The notes beneath the pieces were generated by a model that saw only the letters and a program-made list of their open reading frames with translations, was not told where the DNA came from and did no database searches. The translations under genes and the position numbers were made by a program. Below, in pieces: positions 21,918 through 35,273 of a stretch of DNA of 64,000 bases. The stretch's first letter is position 1. Each line of letters starts with the position of its first letter. Source of the stretch: Heterostelium album PN500 (taxonomy: Eukaryota > Evosea > Eumycetozoa > Acytosteliales > Acytosteliaceae). The stretch spans positions 524,069 to 588,068 of the forward strand of contig NW_008805078.1 of assembly GCF_000004825.1 (NCBI RefSeq), written 5' to 3'.

Positions 21918-24900
21918 ACACCATCCTCCACCAAAACTGGTGAAAAAAAAAAATCAAAATTCAAAATAGTCTGTTTAAAACATGTTGTTCGGTGAAATTA
22001 AACAGGGATGATCAAACTAAAATAGTAATTGATTAGATCTAATAATAAAAAAAAATACAACAACAATTGTTTCATATTATTATCTATTAAAAAAAAAAAC
22101 AACAAAAAAAAACAACCTGTTTAGTTTTGGTGAGACCAGACTGAAAACAACATGTTTAAATAAAAAACCCCCCAGACAAAGATTTTTCCATTTTACAAAA
22201 GAAAATTGTTATCTTTGCATCACACTGGTTAATTGATTTGTACAAAATCAATCCTGGGATGGGAACCTGTTCATTTTATATTTTTTTCAATTTTTTTTAA
22301 ATATTTTTCTTTTTTCAATTCACCATGAATATCATTTTTTTTGATTGTTTTTTTTCTTTTTGTCGTAAAACTCAATGTTAACTTTCACACCAATAATAAT
22401 TTTTGCACATTTAAAATTTTTTTAAATAGATTTTTTCTGTAAAAACAACATAAAAATTTGATCACCAAAGTAATGGTGATAGGGTCGTATTCGAGACTTA
22501 CTCAACACACAACAAGATATTATTAAAAATGTGACATTTATTAATTGATGTTTGGTAGTGGAATGTAATGTTTGGCTAGCACTCGACTTGTGGTGGGAGC
22601 TTCATTCATGGCATAAGGTCGTTGTTATCGCGTGTGGGAAATTTTGACAAAAAAAAAAAACAAACAAAACAAACCAACATCAAAACACATCAACAGATCA
22701 ACAAGCACAACAAAAAAATATTGTTGTTTTTCGAATGGGTCATTAATCAATTTCATATCCAAAAGAGTTGTTAGTTCTCCATAGAATTAGTGTTCTACAA
22801 CACCACCTAAACAGCGGAGCAGCCATGCCATATTGCAAGTGGTCAATGCTAACTTGTTTGTAAACAAAAAAATCAAAAAGATAATTGACAGAACAGAAAG
22901 GTTGATTGATTCATATTATTTTTAAATTTATTTGGTATTTTTCTTTTTAAAAAAAAAAAACAATTTTTTTATATTTTTTTTAATGAAAAATATGCAAATC
23001 TAAATTTTTAAAACAGAATGATACCTCTTTAAGATTATTTCAACTTGTTGTTTGAAATTTTATTCCACTTTCTCACTCCTGTTCAAACACAACAAAACAA
23101 ACAATAAATAGATTACCTAGTTTATTGTTTTTAAAACAATTGTTGTATTTCATTTAATCTTAATCTTTTAAAGGTAAGTCGAATATGCGATAATGTTATG
23201 ACTAAATTACATTTTCACATTTTTTTTTTTTCAAAAAAGCACCATCATCATCCATCAGCTTAAACCAGTTAACAATAACGAATTTAGTGATAACATTGTA
23301 AATTCAATTATCATAATGATCAAACCTAAATTTATTTATTAGATAATATTCGAATCACATCGTCGCAGTGTTGTGTTAGTTTTAAAAGTTTGTTTTATCG
23401 TCGATCTTTGATAAATATTCGTATATCAAATTGATTTAGATTAAAACAACAATAATTTATCCAAATTTAAAAATCTTTTTCTCTGCCACCAACATGTATT
23501 AAAAACAACCACATTTTATATTTTTATTTAAAAAAAAAAAAACAATCTCCAATCATAAAATTTTTAGAAGTTCTATAAATAAATTAAAATTTTATTTAAA
23601 AAAAAAAATCATACTCCTCTATTTTTAAAAGTAGAAACAATTGTCAATTCAATCATTATTTATTGGTATACCATTTTTGAGTATATTCCAACATGTCATT
23701 TTGTTGTTCGATGTGAAATTAATAGTATATATACCACTCACTGACAAAAATGACATAGTTGATTCTTTATTTTAACAAACATAATTAATTATATGACCAG
23801 GAAAAAAAAAAACAACATTAATTGTGTGTTTGTTTATGTTATGTGTTTGAGTAAATATTTGTGTGTGTGTGTAAGAGTGTTTATTTAATTTTTAATTGGG
23901 TCACAATCATTATAATAATTCAACTACTGATGATAGTCAAAACCACACAACAACAACAACAACAACAACCCAGTGTCGTTTAATTAATAAACTTATTCAT
24001 TCTCACCAAACCTATTATCAATAACACCATAAATTAATCATGACATCTCTATTGTTTATAATTATATGAGTATTCATCCTACCATTAATACATAAATTTA
24101 AATTACCACACTTTAAAATTTCACCACCATCACACTCTATCATCCAATAAAAGCAATTGGAAATTTCACTTTCTAGTGGAATTGATATTGATATTAATAT
24201 TACTGTGTAGCACTTTGACTGCCATCATTAAAACAAAAAAGTAAAATTTGTTTGAAATTTAACAATACTTACTTTTATCCATTCTTACCGATACCCCCGA
24301 CCATATCATATACCCTATTGTTGTATTGGAAAATGGAAAAATGGAAAATGATAAAAAGTAAATTAGCTATTCTACTAGTAAAATGATAGAGTGTTTTCTG
24401 TATAGGAAGCGATTAGATGAAGGGTTATTAGGTTTTGTTTAAATTGGATCTACATATAAATATGTGTTGAACTGTGGTTTGCTACTTTCTACTTTTAATT
24501 CATAAACAAACAACCTCATATATAACTCATTAAAAATTTTGTACACTATCTCTATAAATGATTTTGTGTTGTTGTTGTTGGTTTCACAAATTCAATTTTT
24601 ATTAAATTATAATAAATTGCTAGAGAATAACAGAATTGTGAATTTAAAAAACTTCATTTATTAATAGCAGAACTTTTATACTTTTATACCTTGCTACTAC
24701 TACTTCTACTTTTCAGATAAGAATCCAAAAGACTACCAACTTTTCAATTTGAATATTCAATAGAGCTCTTAAGCTTGCTTGCCCGCCCACATCTGGAAAT
24801 TTAATTTCTCCTCCTTTGTCGTCAGATCTAGCAGCTGCCTCGTTTCTCGATTTTTTTTTCCCAACCAATCCCTGTAGATTTTTTTTTTTTCCCCGCTTAA

Positions 24901-24949
24901 AATTCCTCGATACACAACATCCAACATCACACACATATAAATTCCCGAC
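21918..24949. other. 3-kb spacer, probable regulatory DNA of the Rh gene
   Basis: No gene supported. GC-richer islands at about 22480-22645 and 22740-22860 contrast with the AT-rich rest. A CA/GT-rich stretch lies at 23820-23990. Near the Rh start, T-tracts and a C-rich patch (gcccgcccacatc, about 24780-24792) may belong to its promoter or leader. A hairpin-forming CACCA-aaac-TGGTG at about 21930-21943 follows the EEP stop. Confidence 0.5.
21974..22160. repeat. Imperfect inverted repeat in the 3' flank of the EEP gene
   Basis: tttaaaacatgttgtt at 21974-21989 is matched by its reverse complement with one base less at 22146-22160. The similar words aaattaaacagg and, inverted, cctgtttagtttt lie just inside. 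The spacing is about 155 bases. It could be a degraded short element or a long-range 3'-UTR stem. Confidence 0.5.
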
Positions 24950-26508
24950 ATGTCGTCCGATACACCAAAAAAGCTTTCTTCAAAGAAAGTTGAAAACATC
25001 ATTTTCTGTGTATGTCTATTTCTGTTCCAAGTGGTCATGATTATTTTGTACTCTGTTTGGGTACGTTATGATAAAGATAGCAATCACGACCCACTTCCAA
25101 ACGGTGAGAGTCCAGTACAAGAAGAAGTCGATAACCTATACGGATACTTTAGAGATGTCAATATTATGATCTTCTTTGGTTTCGGTTTCCTCATGGTTTT
25201 CCTCCGTCGTTATGGTTATTCATCTCTCGGTTACACATTCCTCATTTCAGCTATGGTTGCACAATGGTCTGTTTTGGTCTGGGGTTTCTACGATAGCATG
25301 TTGGAACACAAAGAACTTCGTGAATACTATTACGTATGTTAGATCCACTACTTTATTAAAAATTGAAAACAAATCATCAATCACCAATCATATTAATTAA
25401 TACATATTGTTTTATGATTATTAAACACTAACAGTTTACAATGGAATCATTGTTGAATGGTTTATTCTGTGCTGGTTCTGTTATGATCAGTTATGGTGCT
25501 CTCCTTGGTAAGGTTACACCATTGCAAATGTTATTCATGGGAATTGTCGAACCAGTTCTCTTCTTTTTGAATATGTACATCATGGAGAGACTCCACGCCT
25601 TTGATGTCGGTGGTGGTATGACTATCCATTTGTTCGGAGCTTACTATGGTTTGTCGGTCTGTTGGTTCCTTACCAATAGTAAAGCAAAGCACAGCAAGGA
25701 GAATGCTGCTTCGTACAGCGGTGACTTGTTTGCCATGGCCGGTACTCTTTTCCTCTGGATGATGTGGCCATCTTTCAACGCTGCCATTGCACCACGTGGA
25801 CACCCACAAATGCGTGCTCTCGCCAACACTTTCCTCAGTTTGACCGGTTCAACCATCGCCACCTTTATTGTCTCGAGATTGTTCAGTCACTACGGTTACA
25901 AATTAGATATGGTTCATGTACAAAACAGTACTTTGGCTGGTGGTGTCGTTCAAGGTGTCATGGCACATCTCAACGTTAATCCAGGTCCAGCCATTTCGAT
26001 GGGTTTCATCATTGGATCGGTCAGTGTATTGGGTTACATCTTCTTGACACCATTCTTGGCCAGAAGATTCAACATTCAAGATACTTGTGGTATCCACAAT
26101 TTGCATGGTATGCCAGGTCTCGTCGGTAGTATTGCCGCTGTGATCGCCGCTGCACATGCCATCAACAACCCCGATCTTTACTCGGCTGCAGAGTTCAAAG
26201 TTTTGTTCCCAGCTGGAGATGACCAAGCCAAGCGTAACGCTGCTATGACTTTTATCGCCCTTGCTGTCGGTATCATTGGTGGTATCATCTCTGGTTTCTG
26301 CATGAAGCAAATCGGTAAGATCGGTAAGCTCACCAAAGAAGAATATTTCAGTGATCACGCATTCTGGGTTGTTGCATCCGACTATCCAAAGGAGTTCGAA
26401 GGTGTTGACCCACATCAATATATCCACGACGAAGAAAATGGTGTTGAAATGGATCAAGCTGAAAAGAGAGATGAATCCATGCCAACAACATCCGATCATC
26501 AACAATAA
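24950..26508 (+). CDS. rhgA: Rh-type ammonium/CO2 channel (Rhesus-like glycoprotein)
   Basis: Two exons (24950-25333 and 25435-26508) give 485 residues. The sequence is almost entirely made of membrane spans, with landmarks of the Rh50 family: EVDNLYGYFRDVNIMIFFGFG, AQWSVLVWGFYDSM, AFDVGGGMTIHLFGAYYGL, FLWMMWPSFNAA, LAGGVVQGVMAHLNVNPG and CGIHNLHGMPGLVG. The intracellular tail is acidic with Asp, Glu and Gln. The family forms trimers that conduct NH3/NH4+ and possibly CO2. In Dictyostelium such proteins are associated with contractile vacuole membranes. Dictyostelium has more than one Rh gene, so the symbol assumes orthology to rhgA. The frame is intact. It is convergent with the RasGEF gene, with 186 bases between the stops. 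Confidence 0.93.
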
Positions 26509-26694
26509 ATAATATATATAAGAAAACAAAAAAAAAAAAATAATAAAAAAAAAACAAAAGAAAATTAAAATATTGAATATTTCATTTGTTGTAACTCATT
26601 TCATTGTCTGATTGTAATCTAAAAAATAAAGATAAAAGATAGCTTGGTGTACATTATTTTATTTAAATAAAATTTGGAGATTGGTATTTGTTTT

Positions 26695-29600
26695 CTATTT
26701 TTTGGCGGTAAAGAAAGAAGATGATTTCTTCTTAGGATCGGTTCCGCTGCTGATAGACATTGTTCTTGTTGTTTCTTCACACAAGTTTGAAGCTTTATAT
26801 AACTATAATAAAATAATTTGATTATTAATATGCATACTTGTAGTATTTATAAGCTGTTTAAGCACATACATCTTTATCTTTTAAAACTAAACTGGATTTC
26901 AAGAGTTTTTCAATATTTTCAACCTTTTTTAGATGATATGGTACAGACTGATATCTTTGAACATCAGATAAAACTTTAGAAATCATTTTCATCTTTTTGT
27001 TTTTACAATGTTAATATATATATATGACTTTTAAAAGATAATAATAATAGAGAGTTATTAACATACTTTAGCAAAATTAACATGACCATTATCCAAGATA
27101 TCTAAATTGGCATCCTCTATAAAAGTCAAGTCTCTAAGATAAACAGCGAAATATGGTAAACATGGGTAGGAATGTGTGTTCATTGTCTTTCTATAGTATG
27201 CATAGTTTTGAGAGGCGCTGGTTTCACGCGTCAGTGTTTCAAAGATATCCAACATATTCTTTGGTAAACATTCCCATGTCTTCTTTAATCTCTGAATACT
27301 TCCAAGATTCAAACCTAACATTACACCCATCAAAGAATTCCAATTGTTCATTTTTCTTAATATCTATAAATATTTAATAATTTGATATTAGTTATTTTTT
27401 TTCTGCTTCAAATCTATCAATTAGCTATTTCAACATACACCAGCCATTGTAATAAATCTTTTCAATACTGTTGCTCTTTGTTTTAAATTGGTTGATAGTA
27501 AAATTTCCTATAAAGATTATAAATGGTTTGTTAGACTATAATTTTAACAATAATGTTATAATAGATTGTGAAGCTTACAGTTGCTACCCAGTAGCTCAAT
27601 GTATTAGATCTCTTAATGAATGCCAATACATTTGGTGCATTTATCTCTGAATCTTTCTTGTTCCAAGCTTGATGTGATAGCTCTGAAGGTGTAATCTGAC
27701 AAAATAAATTAAATTCAATGAGTGTAAGTTGTCTGGCAACCTCCACTGGATGTAGGTCAAGGAATGTATTGGATGGATGGAATTGTTTTGGTATGATTGG
27801 TTCTGGATAGTCTGGTTCACTTGTTGATTCATGTTTGGAAAAGTAGTAGACGGTGGAATCTTTATCTTTAAATGTCAAGTTTGGTGACCAATGATTGTTT
27901 TGTGATGTAATTACAGGTGTTGATGGTTCTGATTTGTTTTCGTTTGTAGTAGAGTTATTATTATTATTATTATTGTTATTGTTGTTATTGTTGATTTGAA
28001 GATTTGAGAAAGAACTATAGATTTCTTTGGTTTTAAATGAATGATGTTTTATGAGTGATTGTGAAAGCATGCTGTTGAGTATGTCGATTGCTTCTGCTCT
28101 TGTCTCAAGATCGAATCTCTTGGTGAGCCATTCGATTGCTTCGTGCGCCAAGAATGAGTTTCTGATGACTCTGAGTTTCTTCTTTCTGTCTTTGAGTGGC
28201 AGTGTCTTTGACATGATGGTTGCTATCGTGTCGATCTCTGTCATTGGTACCAACTCCTTCATGCTTCTCGAGAGATGCTCAGGATGATTGGTGTCAAAGA
28301 ATTTAACAACATGTGCAGAGAGCAGCTTCTTTATGTAGTTTCCCCACTTTGGATTAAACTCATTCACCAACTCCAAGAATTGAATGAAAGGTTTATACAA
28401 ACTGACATTCTTGAAATCATAGGAATGTCCTTCAACCCATTTCTTTAATACATTTATAACCCTAAAACATAATTATATAGTTAGTTAAAATTTAGTTTAG
28501 CTTTACAATTATTTTCTCTTACCTAATTTTAATTTGATGAATGATTTGTTCTTGTTCTTTTTGATTCGCAGAGTTCTTTTGTTCCTGTGAGAGTGGGTGG
28601 AGGAATCTGTGTTCAAGTCTTGCAAGTAGTTCGTGATCTTTCATAAAATAATGGTAGGTGTAGAGGAAGTCCTCTACATATTGTGTTCCTGTGTATGTAG
28701 AGATATCAGTGAGTAGATCTACTATACGATCGAGTGTTCCTGCCGATACCGATTTCTCTTGATCCAGTACGAGATCGGATGATGCCATAGGTACCATGCT
28801 TGGCAATGGTAGATGTGTGACACTCGATCTACTTGCTTCATCTGCGTGTTGATTCATCTCGTTGTGAATATCATCAGCTTCACTGTTTTGAAGATAAAGG
28901 TGACCACTTGGGTGCCTTCCAAGGAGGTGATTCAACGATGGATTGGACGTTGATCTTATCAGTGTGTCGTGTATCTCTTGGTTGAATTCTCCTTCGTAGG
29001 AGGTCTGTTCCCATGATGGAAGTACAACATCACTCTGGCTTCTCTGACGTGTCGGGATTCTCGGGGAATCTGGATTGGCAGAGACTGGTGTGGCGTCTGT
29101 AGCCTCTGGAGTGTCGCTGGGTTGGCTTTGAGGTTGTAGTAAATTGAAATATGAAACCGATCTGTTTTTAAGATTGGCTGAAATTCGCTTGCTTGTATTA
29201 CTGTTGTTGACTATGTGCGATGGTCTTGGCGATATGAGATTGGGTGATGGTGTGCCTTTGAAGACTGGCAGCTGTGATGAGCTGATTGGTGATGCCGATC
29301 TTCTATTCGGGTTTCCGAGGAAAGAAGATGTTCTGGGCGACATCTTGTCGGAAAAATCGCTGCAATCAGAGGAACGTCGAAGTTGAAACGATAGAAGTCC
29401 ATTTCCCACGCTGTTGCTATAGTTTAGACTACCGCACTGTGAGTTCATATCGAAATCATCCAAATTTGAATTGGTATGGCTGTTGTTTACTTGCAATGTT
29501 GGTGAGTTTTTACTGCTAGATGAAGCTGGACTACTACTGCTGCTACTACTGCTACTGCTATTATTATTATTGCTGATGTTGTTATTGTTGTTGTTGTTGT

Positions 29601-29847
29601 TATTGTTGGAGGTTCTGCTTGAATCTTGAGATACTGATAGTGAACTTGATCCTGGGCTGCTATTTTTACTATTTTTACTACTACTACTATTGCTGCTAGA
29701 GCTTCCACTACTTGATTTTCCGGTAAGTGGAAATGTATTGTGCTGGGATGAAGACGATTTGGATATTAGATTCCTCAACTTCTTGAGAGTTGAGGTATTC
29801 AAAGGCTTTGAGTTTTCATGCTTTGGGTTTTCTGGGATTGGCTCCAT
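26695..29847 (-). CDS. Ras guanine nucleotide exchange factor (RasGEF-N, DEP, RasGEF)
   Basis: Six exons join in frame: 29847-28523, 28461-27579, 27507-27439, 27363-27067, 26992-26870 and 26802-26695, giving 934 residues. The first 365 residues are Ser/Asn-rich. RasGEF-N follows (about 368-500, with FLYTYHYFMKDHELLARLEHRF), then a DEP-like domain (about 525-600, with FLAHEAIEWLTKRFD) and an Asn run. The CDC25 catalytic domain comes last (about 690-890, with LTLIEFNLFCQITPSEL, RATVLKRFITMAG, GLNLGSIQRLKKTW and SYPCLPYFAVYLRDLTFIED). The family loads GTP on Ras proteins. In Dictyostelium it serves chemotaxis, macropinocytosis and development, and DEP domains help membrane targeting. Which gef orthologue it is cannot be told. 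The frame stays open for about 20 codons above the ATG, so the start could lie further upstream. Confidence 0.93.
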
Positions 29848-31480
29848 TCTTCCTGGGTTAATTGAAAAACCGAGTGGTTGCCTCCAATTAGTGTCCTCTT
29901 GTGTTTGATTGATTTAACTATAATAAATAAATAAGTTATATAACTTGAAAAATAAAAATAAAAAAACAATTTAATATTATTATTGCTATTGATACAACTA
30001 TGAAATTCAAAGTTGTTGTGGTATAAGCTTTTTGAAAGATTTACTGTGAAAATATGTTGTCTCTTGTTTTTTTTTTTTTTTTTTGTAAAAATGAGAACAA
30101 ATCCTGATAAAAGAATATCTAAGATAGATTGTGGGCCAAAAAAAAAGTAAAACTAAAATTTATAAAATATCAAAAAAAAAAAAAAGACATTTATATATTT
30201 TCGAAAAAAAAAATCTAAAAACAGATCTAAACCACAAATCATTTTCAACAGTGAAAATAATTTTTACGATCGTTGGACTTACATATATGTAACAATTTTT
30301 AAAAAATACTTCTAATTTTACACTTTTTTTTTTTTTTTTTTTTTACTTTTGATTGACTTTATTTATAAATCTTTAAACCATTATAAAATAGAGATTTTCC
30401 TCTTTTAAAATAAATAGTAAATATTTATGTAACATAAAGAAATACTTTAGAATACAAGAATAGTTTTTATCTACAATTTAATAAATTGTAAAATCAAATT
30501 GTTTTTAACTTTTTAGTTTTTGAACAAACAAAATCTTTTTGTGTGATAGAGAAATGTAAGCTTAAAACAGTGGAATATGGGTGGAATAATTTAAATTTTT
30601 TAAACAAAACATATAAATTCAAAAACCTCTTTGTTTTTTGATATGGGAGCTGAGGAGGGAGATTAAGTGTGTGTATTGAAAATAGAATATTTAAAAATTC
30701 AAAATTACAACATGATAACAATATGTATTTAAATAAATAAACAAATAACATTAACTGTAACATATGGTAAAATTTAACGACTATGTCCAACAAATAACAC
30801 CCTTTATATCAACATCCATGATTTTCCTAGTGAAATAAACTTCCAAAAGAAATAGTAGTATTTATACATCCCCCACCACCATTCCGAATACACTTCAAAC
30901 TCTCCCAAACAACTACTAAACAACCACCAAAATCACACCTATAAATTTTTGGTTTATTGTTTATTTTTTTTATAAAGTTTTTCTATAAATAATTAGTCCA
31001 AAGAAATATTATTAAATTATAATCAAATATGGATGATGGTTTATATAATATTTTTAATAAATAAATAATAATGAATGAAAATTGGAATCCATATTTTAGA
31101 TTGTGAAATTTCTATGAAAGTCTATAAAAAATTATGATATTATCTTTTTATAATTTGATTACCTTTTTATACAAATGAAATGTGAACTAGAATAAAACTC
31201 TTACTTTATCTAAATATTGATTACTGCCAAATCAAGTTGAAATCTTTAAATTCTCCACTATTTTTCTGTTAGTTGTTGATGTTAACTGGTTTTAAAAATT
31301 TAAATTGAGCTATTAATAAGTTATCAATTTTGGTGAAATATTTCTTCATTGTTTAATTTCCTCAACATTCATTTAATATATAAAAATACATATTATTAAC
31401 AAGGTGATTTATACAGTTATTATTTATCTTTTACTCTTTACTTAATAGGGTTGGAAACTCATGGCAATGATCAATGTATA

Positions 31481-31500
31481 AACACACACACCACCCACCA
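31481..31500 (+). promoter_or_regulatory. Candidate CA/C-rich (G-box-like) element
   Basis: aacacacacaccacccacca lies inside the long spacer. Dictyostelium G-box-binding factor recognises G/T-rich (reverse C/A-rich) words of this type in developmental promoters. It is more than 4 kb from the plus-strand gene and 1.6 kb from the RasGEF start, so any target is uncertain. Confidence 0.3.
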
Positions 31501-34500
31501 ATCACCGAAACAATTTATTTTGCTATATACAGTGATGTTAATTTAAGCTCAATGTTTATACCATTGATTAATTAATAAAATAAAATTGTCATTGTCAGAA
31601 ACTTTCAATCCATATTACATTTATTAATTTTATCTTTTATTTATTTATTTATTTATTTATTATTTTATTTTATATCTATTTTCAGTTTAATAGAATTATA
31701 AACAATTAATAAAATGAATAAATAAAAAAAAAGATACTAAATAAAATGAACTTCAACTTTGTTTTTTTTTTGTTATTTATTTTTAAAAACAAAATATTTC
31801 CTCAAATTTATTAGTGCAATTATATTCAATTCGCATTATAAAATTGTAGATTCATATGAATTCATATGATTATATATTATAGCATGTTCAACTTTAGAGT
31901 ATATTCTGAAAGGGTGAAGTTAACATCAATTTAATATAGTGATCAATTTGTGTTTCTAATTTCTATTGGTGATACCAAAATAAAATGAACAATGATCATC
32001 ATGGGAACTCCAGCGTCAACATCCCATCATCATGTTCAAAACAGTAAATATAGTTTGTCTCGCTCAAAAAGTAGAAATAAGATTAGATTGCTGAGCAATT
32101 CTTGTATAATATAATTACACACATTGAACAAACCAAAAATGTTTTTGCTTTAAATCATTGTGAAGGTTTATCTCTTTGAAAGTTACACCAAAATTAAATT
32201 GATATTAAACAAAAAAAAAAAACACAATTGAAACAAAACATCTGGGTAATCCTATGCAAAATCAATGATAATTAATATAATATTGATTCAATCTAGATAG
32301 TGCCATTGGAGATGAACAGAGGTCATACCAATGTCTGATTGAAATTCAATTGTTTGCAGAGATGATTTTTTTTGGAGTTCTCAACAAGTAGAATATATTC
32401 ATAGATGAAGAGAAGAGAAGAGAAGAGAATTAACTTTATTTGTTTTGGTATGCCTGTAATAGTGTGTGTGTGTGTGAGTATGAATAATAAAAATAAATAG
32501 TTAAATAACTAACCACCACCATTATATAATATTTGGTATTCTATGAAGTTGGTAATATTTGGAAAGTTGTGGTTGTTAACAAAATAAATTCAAAGTTGTT
32601 GGTGATATCACCCTTTTAACATGATCATTGATATTGTTTTAATACTATTTTCTTATATTAATATACTGTTTAAATTGGTGATATGATGATGATCGTTTCA
32701 TTGATGTATTATACAATCAAAGTTGTTGCTATGTGATGCGATATAATAATATTAACACAGTGTGTAAACCATAGTCACCACCACTCCACTCCTCTTTTTC
32801 TCATGAATTGAAAAAAAAAAACAAAACAAACATTTGTTTAATGTTTTTAATGATATCATAACCATTAATGAAAGTGCACTATTAACTCTTTTTTAAAACT
32901 GATATTGTTTAAAAGACAACTCTACATTAACAACAAAAAAACAGCACACAATCTAAATTGAATTACACACAAAAGCAACCAACTAGAATTTACCACACAT
33001 CTATATACATTCATACACCTATTGAATGAATTCAGTTTAGTCTGATGTGTGTGTGTGTGTGTAATATATAAACATATTATATGTGATTATGTGTTTGTGT
33101 TGGGTTGATTTTAGTGTATGATTGATGTATTGTGTGTGTGTTAAGCGTGTTTATATATTAATTTGTTTTAATATTGATAGTGACATGGTATTCATTTTTC
33201 ATTATTAATCATAAATGTATTAATAAACTCAATATGTTAACGGGTTCGTACATTCAGAGTTCAAGTAAGAAAGTGCTAAATTAACATAACACTCAATTAT
33301 TTATTTCTATCTATTAGCTATTCATCTATCTATTACTTCATAATCAACTGTGACAACAAAGTACCACGTACTTTTATATTCCAACTTCTTAAATAATTAC
33401 TAATATTAAAATTGCCTCTGTCATCAACTTGATTTTAATTTGGTATATAATCATCCATCATCATCAACCAATTCAAATTCATTACAAATCAATCAAAACA
33501 AACTCAAATACCTAATTTATAGTAATAACTTTATTTATTTATTTATTTATTTATTATCAACTCTATAAATTGAATCTCTATTGAAAATCTAATAGAACTT
33601 ATAACACTTTATCTCTTTCCTTATTTATTACCTTATATATTTAATTGTTAATAGATTTTTAAAAAAATCAAATAAATAGCTTCTTATTCTTCTCATTCTC
33701 TAATTATTTTTCACAACTTCTTTGTTTAAATACAAATCATACTTCACATCTTTGTAATACACAACAATAAAATATCTTTTTTTATAATGTAAGTTAATAA
33801 AAATAACTAAGATCATCACCATCTTTGTCGTTCAACATGCTATGTAAAAGAAAATATCGTGTTTTTCGGTATTTTAACAAAAAAAAAACAAAAAAATCTT
33901 TCATCCATCTATACCAAAAATTATCTGATGTTCATCGGTATCTTAATTTTTTTTTTGAAAAATGTGACACTGGTGTCGGGTGTAGAGTCGTCTAATCACC
34001 ATTTCCCAACTTAATTTAAAAATGATAATCTTACACACAATTTGATGTGAACAAATAGCCTATTTAAATAAATCATAGTATCTAAAACTGTTAAACTAAA
34101 AACTCTCGGTTTTCGTTTTGAAACAACAATCCATATCCAGAGAAGATGAATCCAATGACAACATCGTATTTTGATTCATTGAGCTCATAATCATATCATA
34201 TTTATAATAGTAATAAACTATTTAACAAACAAACATATTTTTCTTTTCTTTTTATTGTATATAACTAAATTTCACAATTATTTCTAACAATTATTTTATT
34301 TAATAGTTTAAATCAACAAATTATCTTAATATATTTATAAAAGCAAATAAATACAAATAAATATATATTTAAAAAGTAAGTTAAGTTTGTAATTTATATA
34401 TATATATTTGTAGTTTATTACTTCATTATTCAATCTACTAATATGGAAATGAAGCAACTTCATTCATATGAAATCGCCAACCAAAATAAAGAATACAACA

Positions 34501-34972
34501 ACCAACCCCACCAATATTTATAAATTTAGTATTGTCTTGTTTTGGTATTTTTTTAAAATTTTTATAACATATTAAAAAAAAAAACCACATCCCAAAATGT
34601 CAAATTTATATTGTCTGTCCTATTATCTCTAGAGATTACCATACACCAACTATTAAACCACCATGATACAATTTTCTGATAACAAGAATAACAGTTCGTT
34701 GATGTATATATTTGTATAAAAATAAATACGAATTATTCTTTTTTTTTTTTGATATTATTTTTATTAATCTCCTGTCAATCATATATAACAATTATATTGC
34801 CATCTATCATCATTATAATACGACAGAATTGATATCAATTACATCATCATTTATAATTAAGGTAAACGTACTATTAGTATTACCAACATAATGTTTAAAA
34901 ATAGTGATATCATTTTTTTATTTTTATTTATTTATTACCTATAATTTTAATTTACACCCCTCTCAAAAAGTG

Positions 34973-34986
34973 AACACCCACACACC
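34973..34986 (+). promoter_or_regulatory. Candidate G-box-like element upstream of the 97-residue gene
   Basis: aacacccacacacc, with ttacacccc about 20 bases before it, about 830 bases upstream of the ATG at 35814. Clustered C/A-rich words of this kind bind G-box-binding factor in Dictyostelium developmental promoters. This is pattern matching only. Confidence 0.35.
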
Positions 34987-35237
34987 AACAACATTTGTAA
35001 TTTAAACTCTATCTATCTGTTAATTCATATTTTTTTGATGATTATCTATCAACTATATATAAATTTTTATTTCTTTAATTTTATTATTAGACCGTTGCAA
35101 TAATTTTTATTGTTATAATTATTATTATCAATTCTATTTGTACATATGTAAATATTGTAGGTAAACATTAATAAAAATCGAGCTTATTACCATCTATCAT
35201 CATTATTATTGTGTGGTTGTTTGCTGATGTATTATGT

Positions 35238-35273
35238 GGTTGGTTGTATGTAGTGTCTCGTCGACAACCAACC
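35238..35273 (+). other. 10-bp perfect inverted repeat
   Basis: GGTTGGTTGT at 35238-35247 pairs with ACAACCAACC at 35264-35273 across a 16-base loop containing gtctcgtcg. It lies in a GC-richer island about 550 bases upstream of the small gene. It could be a leader hairpin, a protein-binding dyad or part of a non-coding RNA. Confidence 0.55.

Noticed and set aside
25903-26529. 208-codon antisense frame in the Rh gene
   Set aside because: Mirror of a highly conserved membrane protein exon; not protein-like.
30494-30793. 99-codon minus-strand frame in the long spacer
   Set aside because: Phe/Leu/Ile/Lys-biased composition expected of AT-rich DNA; no splice or promoter support.
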